Part shown: piece after piece, positions 1-11,093 of the stretch
How positions within the stretch are numbered: position 1 is the stretch's first letter
How the letters are laid out: every line of letters starts with the position of its first letter
Assembly: GCA_944472155.2 (NCBI GenBank)
Contig: OX235271.1
Location: 91,339,256-91,403,255, forward strand
Direction: 5' to 3'
Length of the DNA stretch: 64,000 bases
Source: Trichobilharzia szidati
Lineage: Eukaryota > Platyhelminthes > Trematoda > Strigeidida > Schistosomatidae
Notes under the pieces: model-generated
Database searches by the model: none
What the model was told of the DNA's origin: nothing
Seen by the model: the letters and a program-made list of their open reading frames with translations, nothing else
Translations under genes and position numbers: made by a program

Positions 1-450
1 GCCATTGGTTTGACTAATTTATCCTTTCAACAACTATTTTGAGAGATGTCCTTGTGCGCATCTAGGCAATGTCCCACTTGTACGGCCTGCGTACTTAGCT
101 CAACAGTAGCGAGTGAACTGACATATGCACATGGATGTTGTTAACAGTCGAGCATTTGTTTTATTCATTTTGATGTAGAAGAGTTTGTGTAATGAAGGCA
201 AAAAGTAAATATGCCTTAGAGAATATTCTTTGAACTTCAACAATGCGCTTCCGAAAATTTCAGGTTTATAATTAACGTTTTTTCTCTGGTTTTCTGTCTT
301 TTGCAGATTTACAATCTTATGTTTCATATGCTTATTGATGAATACTGGTGGATGACCATTCTGAATCAGAGTTTTTCGAAAAGATTCCAGTCCTTTATTT
401 AGTTTATCCTTCGTGCATATGACAGTGGTTCTTGTGAGAAAGAATTTGAT
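1..450 (-). pseudogene. Penelope-like element fragment: linker and start of GIY-YIG endonuclease
   Basis: Read on the minus strand, this encodes a stretch with NGHPPVFINKHMKHK, then LRHIYFLPSLHKLFY and MCICQFTRYC, followed by a degenerate GIY-YIG start (KYAGRTSGTLPRC) after an in-frame TGA. This order, a linker with a conserved H-x-K patch, then CQF..C and Y-x-G-R-T, matches the region between the reverse transcriptase and the GIY-YIG endonuclease of Penelope-like retroelements. The Ile of YIG is Ala and the usual E-H after the basic patch reads G-H, so the domain would be inactive. The fragment runs off the window start. The family call rests on motif recognition only. It is probably related to the fragment near 15.5 kb. 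Confidence 0.55.
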
Positions 451-1475
451 GAGGTTTATTATTCTACTTAATGGAACAAAGCTGTAAAAGTTAGTCAGCT
501 GCCCGTTCCGTTTTGGATTGCACCGGATCGGTCTCTGGAGTGAATCGTTATTTCTCCTCCAAACCTAAACATCCAGATAGAGGAGTCTTCCTTCTAGCTC
601 TTCTTCTAGAGTAGAACTAATTGATCGATGAGTGTTATTATATACTTCAAGGATTTTATTTAGATCAGCATTTTCATCGGTAATGATGAAAATACCATCC
701 AGCATAACCTGCATAGACTCTGAATTGATTTACAGCTGGTTGTAAGGTACTCATTTCTATGTGTGCCAGAACTCGTACAACATTCTGTTATACGAACCAT
801 ACTCATTCAGTGTTTTTCCTCTTATTCTTCCCTATCACACTCCTAACTTTAAAATATACTTTAAAAATATTCTGAGTCTTTTACTCTCCTGATTGTTATT
901 CCACTCACTTTTGCAACTAATAGTAATACTTTCTGAGCGATACACAACACTCAATGTTTTCAGATTACGTAGTTTATTATTCTTCCTCACCTGTAATTGC
1001 ATATGTTCTACTACCAACTAAAAACGTGTTCATTTAGAAACTATTGACTGACATGCTTTTAAAATATTTTTAGCTAGTAACATTGTTATGAAGAGGGCTA
1101 AATAAAAACTGAATAGCTAGTCTATTGGTTTTATGCTTCAAAATTGATTAAAATATCTGTTCACCCTTTTAAAAACTTTAAAAGCTGCTATTATCTCTTC
1201 CCTGTTTAACTTAGTTATTAAGAAAGCTGTTGCATATAAGATTAATTTATTCACCCACTTCACTCACGCATTAGTGCCTTTTTTTAGGTTTCCAGTTTGT
1301 ATTTTTCCTTAAAAGGCTAATATGATATTTTGAAAACAGCTAATAGAATTATAAATAATAACAAAGTATGTAAACTCATTGAAGTTAATAGAAGTCTAAT
1401 GGGTAAAATGTTTTCATGTATATATGTTACTGAACTACTATGGAGAATTCAAGTGTTGTTTTGCGGAGATCTGAT
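451..1475. other. Non-coding, nothing recognised
   Basis: AT-rich sequence with no long open frame, no tRNA-like box and no repeat that I can match elsewhere in the window. The part next to 450 may be further degraded PLE reverse transcriptase on the minus strand, but no motif supports it. Confidence 0.4.
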
Positions 1476-1577
1476 TGGTTACGGGATTCCATCTTGAGCT
1501 GGCGTCGGTTAGAGAACCACTGAAAAATCTGGAAGTACTGGGCAGCTGTTTCGTCCGAGTTTGAGACCCTTCAGTAG
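1476..1577 (-). repeat. Hammerhead-SINE fragment (degenerate ribozyme plus tail)
   Basis: The minus strand reads a degenerate hammerhead (1535-1577) followed by the SINE tail shared with the copies at 2.8, 4.3 and 60.3 kb. GTCTC..GGAC stem II and the GAAAC box are kept. The first core box is CTGAAGG instead of CTGANGA, the cleavage triplet is GCC instead of GTC, and stem I no longer pairs fully. The copy has lost the tRNA-like head and begins almost exactly at stem I of the ribozyme. Confidence 0.7.
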
Positions 1578-2141
1578 TGCGTTAGTGATGAATATATTAT
1601 GCGGATGGTGTTCTTCTCTTTATCCCGTCTTCTCCAGGGAATTCTCCATTAGAGGGATTTATTTGTCATCTTTATTGCATTTATACATGAACTCCTTAAA
1701 CCTTGTGTCAATAGAACCTTTTGAAAGGACTTATAAGCTGGTCTAATTAAATCAGATGAGTTACAATAACCTTTTGGAGTTCCTCGTCCTCAGGAAAAGA
1801 AGACATCTAAATTTACCACTGACAAACATTGACAATAATAAAGATATAAAGGAAGAGGCGTTCAGTGAAGAGTTGCTCTTTTCAACCACAATCATCCTCT
1901 GAACGCTTCTTCTTTCATTTAAATTAATGAGGATTTTTAATCTACTTAGAAGCTATAATAATTAAAATGATTTTTATTTACTTTTTGCAGGTTGATAGTT
2001 TCTCTCTTTCTCATTATGTATTTAATCTTTGCGTGCACTGTCATATTTATTAAAGAAACTTTTTCAGAGTTTTCACTCTCTTATAACTCAAGACTGAACT
2101 GATTAAGAAACTTCAAATAGGTTTCTAACTGTAACGAAAAA

Positions 2142-2370
2142 GCGTCGGTGGCACAGTGGTAGAGTACTCACCAACCAAGCATGTGGTCTGGGATTCGATT
2201 TCCAGCCAACGCACTGCTTTACCTCACTAAGCCAGTAATAAGACCAGTAAAGAGGGAAAGTTGGACATGAGGCTAGCAACCTCACTCCATAAAAATAAAC
2301 ACCACTGCTACTGAAACTTCAGACCTCGAGCTTGAAGCCCTATGTTCCACTAGGAACGTAAAGGAATAAA
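2142..2370 (+). repeat. tRNA-derived SINE, family A, about 230 bp
   Basis: Starts with a tRNA-like head: box A-like GTGGCACAGTGGTAGAG and box B-like GGGATTCGATTTCC. The body ends with CCTATGTTCCACTAGGAACG and an A-rich tail. The same unit lies on the minus strand at 8626-8860, colinear over its whole length, which establishes a dispersed SINE family. The head is not a functional tRNA gene because the acceptor stem cannot close. Such SINEs are transcribed by RNA polymerase III and mobilised by a LINE. Confidence 0.75.
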
Positions 2371-2759
2371 AAAAAGTGTAAAGAATAATATTTCTTACTC
2401 CAAATATATGTGTCTGTGTACTTAAAAGATAATAAGATTATTGTCTATATCTTATGCCTATATATTTTTGATTAATTACATTCCTCCTGATATCACCATT
2501 CATTGATGACTGTATTTGATGTATGGTTGCAAAGCTCACTGTCAAAAATCTGAATAAGATCTTACCAAAGCCAATATATACTGACTGCTTCCATGCTAAA
2601 ATATTTTTGAACAGTTCTGCTAACGACACACGAAGATGAGTGGACTTTTATCAAAGAAGTCAGTTAGCAGAATACAATAGAAAGATTAACTTTTAGGTGA
2701 ACGGTAAAGTTTTCACGTGAAAATCTGAAACATTTAATAGAAGTGGTACTAATTTCAAT

Positions 2760-3152
2760 AAGTTTCACTTATTTTCAAGTATTGGTTTGGTAGGGATTTT
2801 GTTTAATTGTATGGAGGATTTCATCATGAGCTGACATCAGTTAGAGAACCATTGGAAAACCTGGGAGTACTGGACAGCTGTTTCGTCCTAGTTTGAGACT
2901 CTTCAGCAGTACGCGCCCACCGGGATTCGAGCCCAGGACCTTCTGGTTACAAGGCGAGCTCGTAGACAGCAGGTTGAAGATGTGACAGTAACTCATCTAA
3001 GAAGACATTGCGAAATGGTCGCGCTATGTCGTGAATTGGCAGAAGTTAGAATTCAAGGACCATTGGATCGGGTCCCAGTGGCTCCCAGGTTTTCCAATGG
3101 TTCTCTAACTGATGTCAGCTCATGATGAAATCCTCCATACAAGTTTCACTTA
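2760..3152. repeat. Inverted dimer of hammerhead SINE with 12-bp target duplication
   Basis: A 12-bp direct repeat (AAGTTTCACTTA) at 2760-2771 and 3141-3152 brackets the insertion. Inside, the left part reads as a SINE on the minus strand: box B-like GGGCTCGAATCCC, hammerhead, tail. The right part reads on the plus strand: AATTGGCAGAAGTTAG head, the GGGTCCCAGTGGCT tRNA start, then a direct jump to the tail. The tails form a perfect 57-bp inverted repeat (2809-2865 with 3084-3140). The structure is a head-to-head SINE pair inserted in one event, the plus half having lost its tRNA 3' part and ribozyme. Confidence 0.8.
2867..2912 (-). ncRNA. Hammerhead ribozyme, type I, intact core
   Basis: Read 5'-3' on the minus strand: stem I GUACUG, core CUGAAGA, stem II GUCU with GGAC closing a short loop, core GAAAC, a tiny helix III built on AGCU, cleavage triplet GUC, and stem I return CAGUAC. 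Stem I pairs six of six. The hammerhead consensus CUGANGA allows any base at the fifth position, so CUGAAGA is valid. The layout matches the ribozyme of schistosome SM-alpha SINEs, where self-cleavage cuts multimeric transcripts into monomers. Activity is inferred from the motif. Confidence 0.85.
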
Positions 3153-3964
3153 TGCCTAAGAACTTTGAGAAATCTTCAGGCATATCTTTCAGGGGATTAA
3201 AAGACCATCAAAAGATTGTATGGTCTATAAGTAAAAATGCAGTTGACAAAAACAATTAATCACTACTATAAAATAGCTGGAAGGATTAATATCCAACCCT
3301 GACATCAAGATAACTTTAAGATGTCTTTGGAGAATAAATTATCCATGAGGTGTCATATAGTAAATCCCACGTTTTTAACTATTTAGTATATCTAACTAAA
3401 TACAGCAACCAGTAATCAATCATAAAGAGTAAATATAAGATCAGTTGTATATCTCATTAAACAACCTCTATAACTGAGATTAACCTAATGTGAACGTAAC
3501 CGTATTAATAGCCAGTTATGCGGATGATATATTTTTACGTTGAATAACAGATTAGTTATGGGGTGACAGAATAAACAAAGTTTGTGTGATAGAATTGGTG
3601 GGTTGAGTGTAGATACAAAATAGTGCAAAACAGACGATGATGATGGTGTAATAAAATCGAATAAGTCAGGAATCTACATCAATAAAGAACACTTTCAAAC
3701 ACTGTTCCTACCGTGGCCAAACAAGGACTGAAAGTTCTCCTCACCTCAAGTGGTTTCTCTTCCTCTTCCTTTTTACTTCTTAGTCTTTTGTCTTTGCTCA
3801 GACGTGTTCATAATTTATACCCTTCATTCTAGAAGTCTTTGAAAAATAACAAGTTTTACGTGTATACAGACACTAAGAAACTTTCCTGACTTTTAACTAG
3901 TAATATAACCTCTTTATTCACTATATGATTTCAGCTCATTTATTTTACATATCGATTATATCAT
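3153..3964. other. Non-coding, nothing recognised
   Basis: AT-rich sequence between two SINE insertions. No open frame above background and no repeat match seen. Confidence 0.4.
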
Positions 3965-4344
3965 TATGAAATATTCATTGCCAGTACACACCACTCGTCA
4001 GGGTCCGAACTTAGGACCTTCTTGTTAAAAAGCGAGCTCGTATACCAATCAGCTAATGGGACCCGATTCAATGGCCCATTAAATTCTAACTTCTGCCAAT
4101 TTGTGATTTTAGCGCGAGTACCAACCAATGTCGTCATCGAGAAATCCGTCCTCACTCCCATTTGGATAGACCTCACTGGTCACAACTTCTCACTAGGACT
4201 CCAGGAAACTCCTTCCTGTATCAAGTCACTAGCGAGCATCAGATTAATTTTCAAGAGTTGTGTTGTAAGGATTAGATTTGTTTTCCGAGTTTGACCACGG
4301 ATTGATATCAGTCAGAGAACCACTGAAAACCTATGAAATATTCA
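3965..4344 (-). repeat. Permuted hammerhead-SINE unit with 13-bp target duplication
   Basis: A 13-bp direct repeat, TATGAAATATTCA, at 3965-3977 and 4332-4344 flanks the insertion. On the minus strand the order is: SINE tail (GGTTTTCAGTGGTTCTCTGA), a middle region of about 170 bp, the head AATTGGCAGAAGTTAGAAT, box A-like TGATTGGTATACG, box B-like AAGTTCGGACCC, and an end at GTGTACTGG, which is the 5' strand of ribozyme stem I. The tail therefore precedes the head, opposite to the copy at 60.3 kb, and the ribozyme core is missing. This is what a monomer released between two ribozymes of a tandem transcript would look like. Confidence 0.75.
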
Positions 4345-5040
4345 CCGTATTCTTATTACCTCTTGTTTAATGCATACTTTCTTTGTGGGTGGAGATATAA
4401 CATACTGCAAATCTAACCCTTTGAGCTTTTGCTTCAACATACTTGTAAATATTGAATGGAGGCGGTCAACTAAGGCGTGAATTTCCTAAAGTTGTTGATT
4501 TTGTATTACTGGTCTAGAGGAATGTTTTAATTATATCAAATGATATGTGTTTGGCTGTTTTAAAGGTGTTTTATCAACACTTTTGCGCATCTAAAATATC
4601 TGCTGTGACGTCTGTGAAGTAAATACTTCTCATTGCGTCACCCTATAATTAATCTGTTATTCTATGTAAAAATGTATTCGCAGCCTAACTAACTATCATT
4701 AAAGTGATATCAAATGTTTTATTTTATAAACTCAATAGTTTCTGTTTTTGTTAAAAAAGAAACCAATATTTCTATTGATAAACTTCACAGCTATTATTAG
4801 CGGTAATTATTTCAACTGCTATATACTAATTAACTCGAAACATATAGACCCTTAACAGGAAAAGCGAAAAATATGAATAAGCAACGCAAATGTCTGCTTA
4901 TTACTTGGAAAAATGCTTGATGCATTGAACCTTAGGGTGATTCCTCATAACTGATTATATTTAACTAAATGACACGATGAAATAATAGAGAAGATTTGTA
5001 GCTCAGGTGGATCAAGCCAGTAAAATCGCTTAATTCGATA
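4345..5040. other. Non-coding, nothing recognised
   Basis: AT-rich. The last part may be degraded PLE sequence upstream of the endonuclease fragment that follows, but no reverse transcriptase motif can be read. Confidence 0.35.
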
Positions 5041-5600
5041 TTATGCAAACCAAAAGATCCAACAGAAAAAGGGGATAAAATAATTACTATTTACAAAATA
5101 AATTGTATGAACTGCAACAAGCATTACATCGGCCAAAGTGGGCGTCCCCTTCGAATCAGAATCCAAGAACACAAATCAGCCGTGAAAAGACACGATATAT
5201 ATTCTTTAGTATCAATGCATATAGACAGTTATGGTGATCAGTTTGATTGGGATAATGTCAAAATCTTAGACAGAGGAAACACTAAAAGTGCCAGGGAATT
5301 CCTAGAAGCCTGGTACTCAAGAGAAAATGCAATTAGCAAACACGTTAATATAGACGAAATATACCAATTAATAAAAAGTAAATCAGGTGACCAGAAGGTT
5401 TAAAATCCACGTCAATAGAAAATGGTCAGTACATACGTAAAGATAGTTACCAGGAGACGCAATTACATCACTCATGAAGCAATTTAAATCACTTCACTTT
5501 GTGCTAAATATGGCGCTGAAGATGTTGTGCAGAAGGACGACGAAAGCTTCGCAACTAAACCAATCAGCTCAGAGAACACTATTAATTGTAAAAGACACGT
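5041..5600 (+). pseudogene. Penelope-like element 3' fragment with GIY-YIG endonuclease
   Basis: The frame 5041-5403 reads LCKPKDPTEKGDKIITIY, a C-x2-C pair, then HYIGQSGRPLRIRIQEHK, an Arg/His-rich helix, and EFLEAWYS with a following Asn. These are the Y-I-G, Arg, E-H and catalytic Glu landmarks of the GIY-YIG nuclease found at the C-terminus of Penelope-like elements. The frame ends at a natural-looking stop after KSKSGDQKV. The DNA to about 5600 is the element's 3' tail, since the same tail (ATGTTGT..AAAGCTTCGCAA) follows the related fragment at 14.05-14.56 kb on the other strand. No reverse transcriptase is present, so this copy is 5'-truncated. Confidence 0.75.
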
Positions 5601-6224
5601 TATTTCTTTTAGGTCAGTCAACCAACGAGAAGGTCAAAATCGACGTAAAACAAATAGTAACGGATACCTGGTTCACAGTAGGCGGTTCTCGTGGCTTAAA
5701 GGGGTCTGGTGGAAAACTCTTTGGCTTTTGAAATGAAGGATACTGGTTTTCAGTCTCAGTGGGAACACCATCACTCATTGGGGATTTCGAGTCTACTCAG
5801 TTGACGAGTCCAAAATAGGATGGAACCCGCGTCCTGGATTCCACTGCTAGTCATCATCTACCAAATTGCTTAAAAGACACATTGCCTCGGTATGCTGACT
5901 AAAGGCACAAGATGCACTTCACAAGTCTTTAAAATATACACATCAGTAGAATCACTTAAGTATATCTTTTAGCAAAACAGATCATTTATATCATCATAAA
6001 TGCAATCTATTACCGATATCTGAACCTTTCGCCACCAAAAGCCAGTTATATTATCTTTGAGATTGGTGTACACGTGGTTTCTATGCATATCAATTCCAAG
6101 AGTTTATAATTTTAAGTCACATCCATGGATGAGACGTCGTAATTCCTTAGAATCCCTTAATTAACGCTAACAGTTAGTCAGAAATAACAGAGAATATGTG
6201 TAGCTTAAGATGTCGATACTGTTT

Positions 6225-6400
6225 ATATTAGAAGGTTGGAGGCGATCTGCAGGAAGCCTTGGACCTAGTTTTCGTCTTATTTGTCACTCGTCAGCAAATA
6301 GTAACTGCCACGTTGAAGGAACTCATGTCCCTTCTAATATCAACAACTCACAGTGCACAGTGATAGCGAGCCATGTAGCATGCTGGCCACATTGAAAACT
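6225..6400 (-). repeat. Dispersed repeat, tRNA-like, copy 1
   Basis: Shares GCGATCTGCAGGAAGCCTT, GCACTCGTCAGCAA-like and GAAGGAACTCATGTC-like blocks, in the same order, with the minus strand of 20890-21080. The second copy has a box B-like GTTCGAATCTCGG, which suggests a tRNA-derived SINE family distinct from the two other SINE types here. This copy is diverged and its ends are not clear. Confidence 0.5.
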
Positions 6401-8625
6401 TGACTGATAGAATTCAGTCTGACCAGTGTCCAATCAAAATGTCGATACAGTGTTAGAAGTGTTCCTTAAACTGAATTTCTTTGGAGCACAGATGCAAATG
6501 ATACTCCAATCACTTCAGTACAAGTTGAGTTCTTTCACGAAACAATAAATTTCTGGTGAAAATCTAGACAAAATGACTTCTGACCAGTTGTTCTTCCTTT
6601 TGATACTTGAATTCTCTCGTTTGAATTTAAGACTGTGTTTTAAACAGATTATAAAGCATGTTTCACAATACATTAAATAATCCTACTCTGCAGAAAATGT
6701 TTGCAGGTGTTAGTTATACCTTTGAACTTCATTTGTGTTCATCAATACTTATTATAAAACTAATTTTAAATAAAACTTAAGTTGTAGTCAATCCACATTT
6801 AAAAACTTTAATCTCCCTTGTAAAACCTGTGGTAGGTTATACCAAGATTTGAGTGAGACAAAACCTTAACAACACTTTAAGTGATTGACTTCAGAAATAG
6901 AGCTCTTAGTTTTGTGTCTAACATTTCGGCGAATAAGCCATACAAAATTCTTATGAATTTCTGAACATAAACAATGTAAATGTACTGTAGAGAAAGGAAT
7001 CTTAACAAAGCCGACTAGAAGTAATACAACTGATTAATAATCTCTAATATTAAACAGAGAAGTTCTAGAACAATACTGTTATTGATTAAACTCTGTTTAT
7101 GCTTCATAAAGAAATGACGGTAAACTGTTTAAATTGCTATTGGTTTCCCTACCTCTTCCGTTTAACAGATTATATGTCGTCTACACTCATAAAACTAAAG
7201 CTTTCTAGGTATCTAACAGCGCTGATAAACAAAGGACTTGTGTTAAACCGTAGTTTTAACAATTTAATTACAAAATCACATATGTGAATACAGTAGAAAG
7301 GCTTAAACTTACGTATCCTAATAAGAATTAAAGGTGTCTGTTAACTATTATTCCTCATAAAATTATGAAAGTGTATATTTGCCTTTGAGTAATAAACTAA
7401 CCAAACATAAAATATATTCTAGCACATAACATAAATCTGCATTTTAAAATTGAGTGAAACGTTTCATTGGTCAGATAAATTGTTTTTCTGACTTGCACTA
7501 AGCAACGGTTATTTATTATGCATATCAACTTTATCGCCAATTTATTTTTACTCTCCAATATATGCGTTATATATGTTTGAAGGTGAATCGATAACAATTG
7601 TGATAACTTTGTGAACTATTCACACAATTTCTTAATTTGATATTGTCTCTATTTTTAGTATTTTTCTTACTACTATTATCGTTTTTATCTTATCAGTAAA
7701 TCCTACTGGAAGTAAGAAATAGCCTTTAAGAAATACTCATAAGTTTCTAAAGTTTGTAGGTATACATATACAAGCATATGCACATAAGCAATAGCTACTT
7801 TCTAAGAATAAAACTATATACTACTGAGTAGTTGAGGTGAGTAGTCTGACACTAGTAGTGCTTGCAAGTTAGATCGAAGCTTTTGGTGTACTCTTTTTGT
7901 GACTTAATTCAGACGGCCTAATCAGCTCAAGTCACCCTATTTATGACTAGTTACTTGAAAGAACTAGTTTCCAAGAGAAACTGTGGTAACAGACCACCTC
8001 AAACTGTGCAAATTGAAAGTTAATTCGTAAACTGAGAATCTGATTTACTGTTCTCTGTTCATAGATTAATACCTGTGGACAGACTTTATAAAATTTGTTT
8101 GAAACTTACATGATAACCATGTCACCCTTATATTTTTGCTCTATAAAACTATTATATCGTTGTATTAAACTGTTTCTCATCTAAGTTACTTCTATTTACT
8201 GAAATCTTTTCAGCCATGCCACATAATAAACAAACCTGAAGAAAAAACTGCTCAAGAGTTAAAATTAGTTCATCGTTCGTAAACTCTGAACGATTTCAGT
8301 TTCTTAAGTAATATGGTCTTGGAAATATGATCAGTGGTAACTTTTGTGTAACTGTATTGTCAATAGCAAAAAGCAATCCATTTGGTCAGAATACTTATGC
8401 AGAAAATTAGGGTGATACTATAAATATTCAAAATTAATTGCATTTACTTCTTATATCCTGTAGAGAAACACCAGAATTCTTCTACTTCCGTTTGAAGGTT
8501 AGTTATTAGGGGGTTAGTCACAAATGTTATTTAGCTATCTTTCTCGATATGACATACAATGTCACTAATAAGCAGCATTACTGAACTGAGCATTCCTGGA
8601 TATTGAACCGCGCCCTCTTCCTATT
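6401..8625. other. Non-coding, nothing recognised
   Basis: About 2.2 kb of AT-rich sequence. No coding motif, tRNA-like box or repeat shared with the rest of the window was found. Splice sites of an unseen gene's intron cannot be excluded. Confidence 0.4.
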
Positions 8626-8860
8626 TTTCTTTTCCTTTACTTTCCCAGTGGAACATAGGGCTCCAAGCTAGAGGCTTGAAGTTTCTGTAGCAGAGTTAAT
8701 TTTTACAGGATGGGATTGCTAGCCTCATGCCCAACCTTTCCACTTTACCAGTACCACTAATGGCTTAGCGAAGTAAAGGAGTGCGCCGGCCAAGAATCGA
8801 ACCCAGGACCATGCGCATGGTCGGCAAGCGTCCTAACCACTGTGCCACGGACTCGCCGTC
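8626..8860 (-). repeat. tRNA-derived SINE, family A, second copy
   Basis: On the minus strand it starts GAGTCCGTGGCACAGTGG, has box B-like GGGTTCGATTCTTGG, then the body shared with 2142-2370 and the end CCTATGTTCCACTGGG with an A-rich tail. Colinearity with the first copy defines the family. Confidence 0.75.
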
Positions 8861-9123
8861 ATCCTATAGACAAACATATAATAAGATTTGAAGAAATAAA
8901 TGAAAATGTGAAATCTGAACAGATGTATAAATATTGTACTGGTAAGTTGATTTGATAAAATACCTGGTGATACAGTTGTATTTACAACTGATATTACTGT
9001 CTCACTGTCAGTCATTTGAAACAAACATATCTGATAAGGAATATATTCTACGACAGTAGTCAAATTTACTTTAACAAAGTTATATAAATTTTGAAAGTGA
9101 GATGAATAATATGAATCTAGAGG

Positions 9124-9411
9124 TGTAGTGACCCGTTTTATTACTCATCATCGTACTATACTTTCATTGTGTAATTGTACTTTGATTTGTTTATTACTAT
9201 AAATCTTGCATGTTAACAATTGATACTTTTGTGCTCGCTCGATTTTTGAATTTTGATTGCTGCAATAATACACTATCGTATTCCTTCGCAAGTGCCTTTT
9301 GAATTACGTTGTGGACGTCGAGTAATCACAACGTCAGCACACAATTATAAACGCGAAGAAGTACTAAGATATACGTGTACGCTAGTTTGGTCAAAATATA
9401 GCAGCACAACA
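9124..9411 (+). repeat. Solo LTR of Ty3/Gypsy element (subfamily 1, 288 bp)
   Basis: Starts TGTAGTGACCC and ends CAGCACAACA, giving the TG..CA ends of an LTR. It has the same length as, and is nearly identical to, the two LTRs of the minus-strand element at 10492-13362. No primer site or internal region follows, so it is a solo LTR. Its flanks differ (GAGG before, AGTT after), so it has no target duplication of its own; see the inversion finding. The open frames seen inside are LTR sequence, not a gene. Confidence 0.85.
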
Positions 9412-10491
9412 AGTTATGCGTACAATGCAATATACAGAATTTATCTAAAGTACGGCACTATATTATGTATAAAATAATGAATATAATATACAAACCTCAA
9501 ATTATGAGGTGTCTATGGCTGAATGCCGTCAAATGCTCTGTTACTGTGTCAATAAGAAAGAGCAGCGAAGCTGTATGAAGGCTGACCCACCCTCAGATTA
9601 AACAGAACGCAAATATCCAGATTAAGAATAAAGAAATTAGAATAAACAAAGTTCGACAAAAAGTGGAAGATAAACAGAGCAGGTACAACAGATACCGTTT
9701 AACTATAAGAAGATATCCACTGTAGATCGAATACAATATTGGGTGAAGTAAATTTCGGTGACAAACAGCAGTTATTGTTACCGAGTAGCAATGTATTAAA
9801 AATATATAAAATCACACTACTTACTAGTGACAAGTAGCATGAAGTCGAACACGAAGGAAATAGTAACAGAAAATAGGTGAAAAAGGAGTTAACAACGTCC
9901 AATCAATCCATTTTCCAAGTAATACTGGAAGATGGAGTCGGGATGAAATTTACTTCTCAAATGGGGTACAGCATTCATAGTGGTGCAAAAAATCGTAGGT
10001 CACGCGACCCAACACACAGTATGCGCATTCAAAGTCATTGGTGCATTCTCACTTCTGGATCCCTATTCTATAACTTGGCCCAAAGGAATGATGGAGTTCT
10101 ACAGGCAATTAAATTTCTTTGTCTTCTATTCATCTGTTGTTTTTCATCACCACTCGGTGCACTCCTTACTTAGCAATGGTTTTCGTATTATAATGTTACA
10201 CTCTCAACATACAAACTGTTTTCCTGAATTATCATTTGAAAATTCATGTTTCTAGATGTAGAACCTGGACTAGAACCTGTCTAGGTATTAATTATAGTTA
10301 TTATCAGTTACTTTGAAAGTGATAATAACCCAAATAAAGTGGTTGGTAATTATTATTAAAACAATGCTATTCACAATGTGTGACGTATATACAATAATTA
10401 GGAAAAGTAACATTTATGTCTTTTATAAACTGTTTTTATGATTATGGCCATTCTTATGGCTATAATTTATAGTTGCTGATTTTCCTTCCTC
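9412..10491. other. Spacer between opposed LTRs, probably inverted
   Basis: Non-coding DNA lying between a plus-strand LTR and a minus-strand LTR of the same subfamily. The 4-bp words at both ends (AGTT and CCTC) are the reverse complements of those outside the two LTR units (AACT at 13363-13366 and GAGG at 9120-9123), which indicates that this segment flipped. Two overlapping open frames around 9877-10255 have no recognisable motif. Confidence 0.6.
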
Positions 10492-10779
10492 TGTTGTGCT
10501 GCTATATTTTGACCAAACTAGCGTACACGTATATCTTAGTACTTCTTCGCGTTTATAATTGTGTGCTGACGTTGTGATTACTCGACGTCCACAACGTAAT
10601 TCAAAAGGCACTTGCGAAGGAATACGATAGTGTATTATTGCAGCAATCAAAATTCAAAAATCGAGCGAGCACAAAAGTATCAATTGTTAACATGCAAGAT
10701 TTATAGTAATAAACAAATCAAAGTACAATTACACAATGAAAGTATAGTACGATGATGAGTAATAAAGTGGGTCACTACA
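10492..10779 (-). repeat. 3' LTR of minus-strand Gypsy element
   Basis: 288 bp with TG..CA ends, orientation minus. The purine-rich tract CGGAGGGGC (plus-strand coordinates 10781-10794) lies directly upstream in element sense and would serve as the polypurine tract for plus-strand DNA synthesis. Confidence 0.85.
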
Positions 10780-11093
10780 ATAGCCCCTCCGTAGAATGCA
10801 GGTAAATGAAGTTTACCTGTATTCGGAATGATATTGTAAATTACAAGGAAAAAAAATGTATGAAAACCGAATTGAGGCTTTTAAGTTTTCTGAGGTTCGA
10901 TTATAACTGTATATATTAGGAAATGTTAACAATTTTGAAACGAACCGAAATGTTTCGAAAGTTGTGCAAGATGTAACAATAAATCCAGAAAAATTATTAG
11001 AATAACGATGAGGTTGTTATTGTAAGGAGTTACAGAATAGATTTATATCTTACATGCAGTTAATAGTACAGTAATAAGGTAGTATGGAATGAA

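Noticed and set aside
5521..5590. CTGAAGATG followed by GACGACGAAAG in the PLE tail looked like a hammerhead
   Set aside because: Stem I does not pair and the base needed after helix III is missing.
5474..5736. Two overlapping frames after the PLE endonuclease
   Set aside because: They cover the PLE 3' tail, which recurs as non-coding DNA at 14.1 kb.
9253..9477. Open frame of 74 codons, repeated at 10423-10650 and in diverged form in the LTRs at 22.8, 27.7 and 32.7 kb
   Set aside because: It lies wholly within LTR sequence; conservation reflects the LTR, not a protein.
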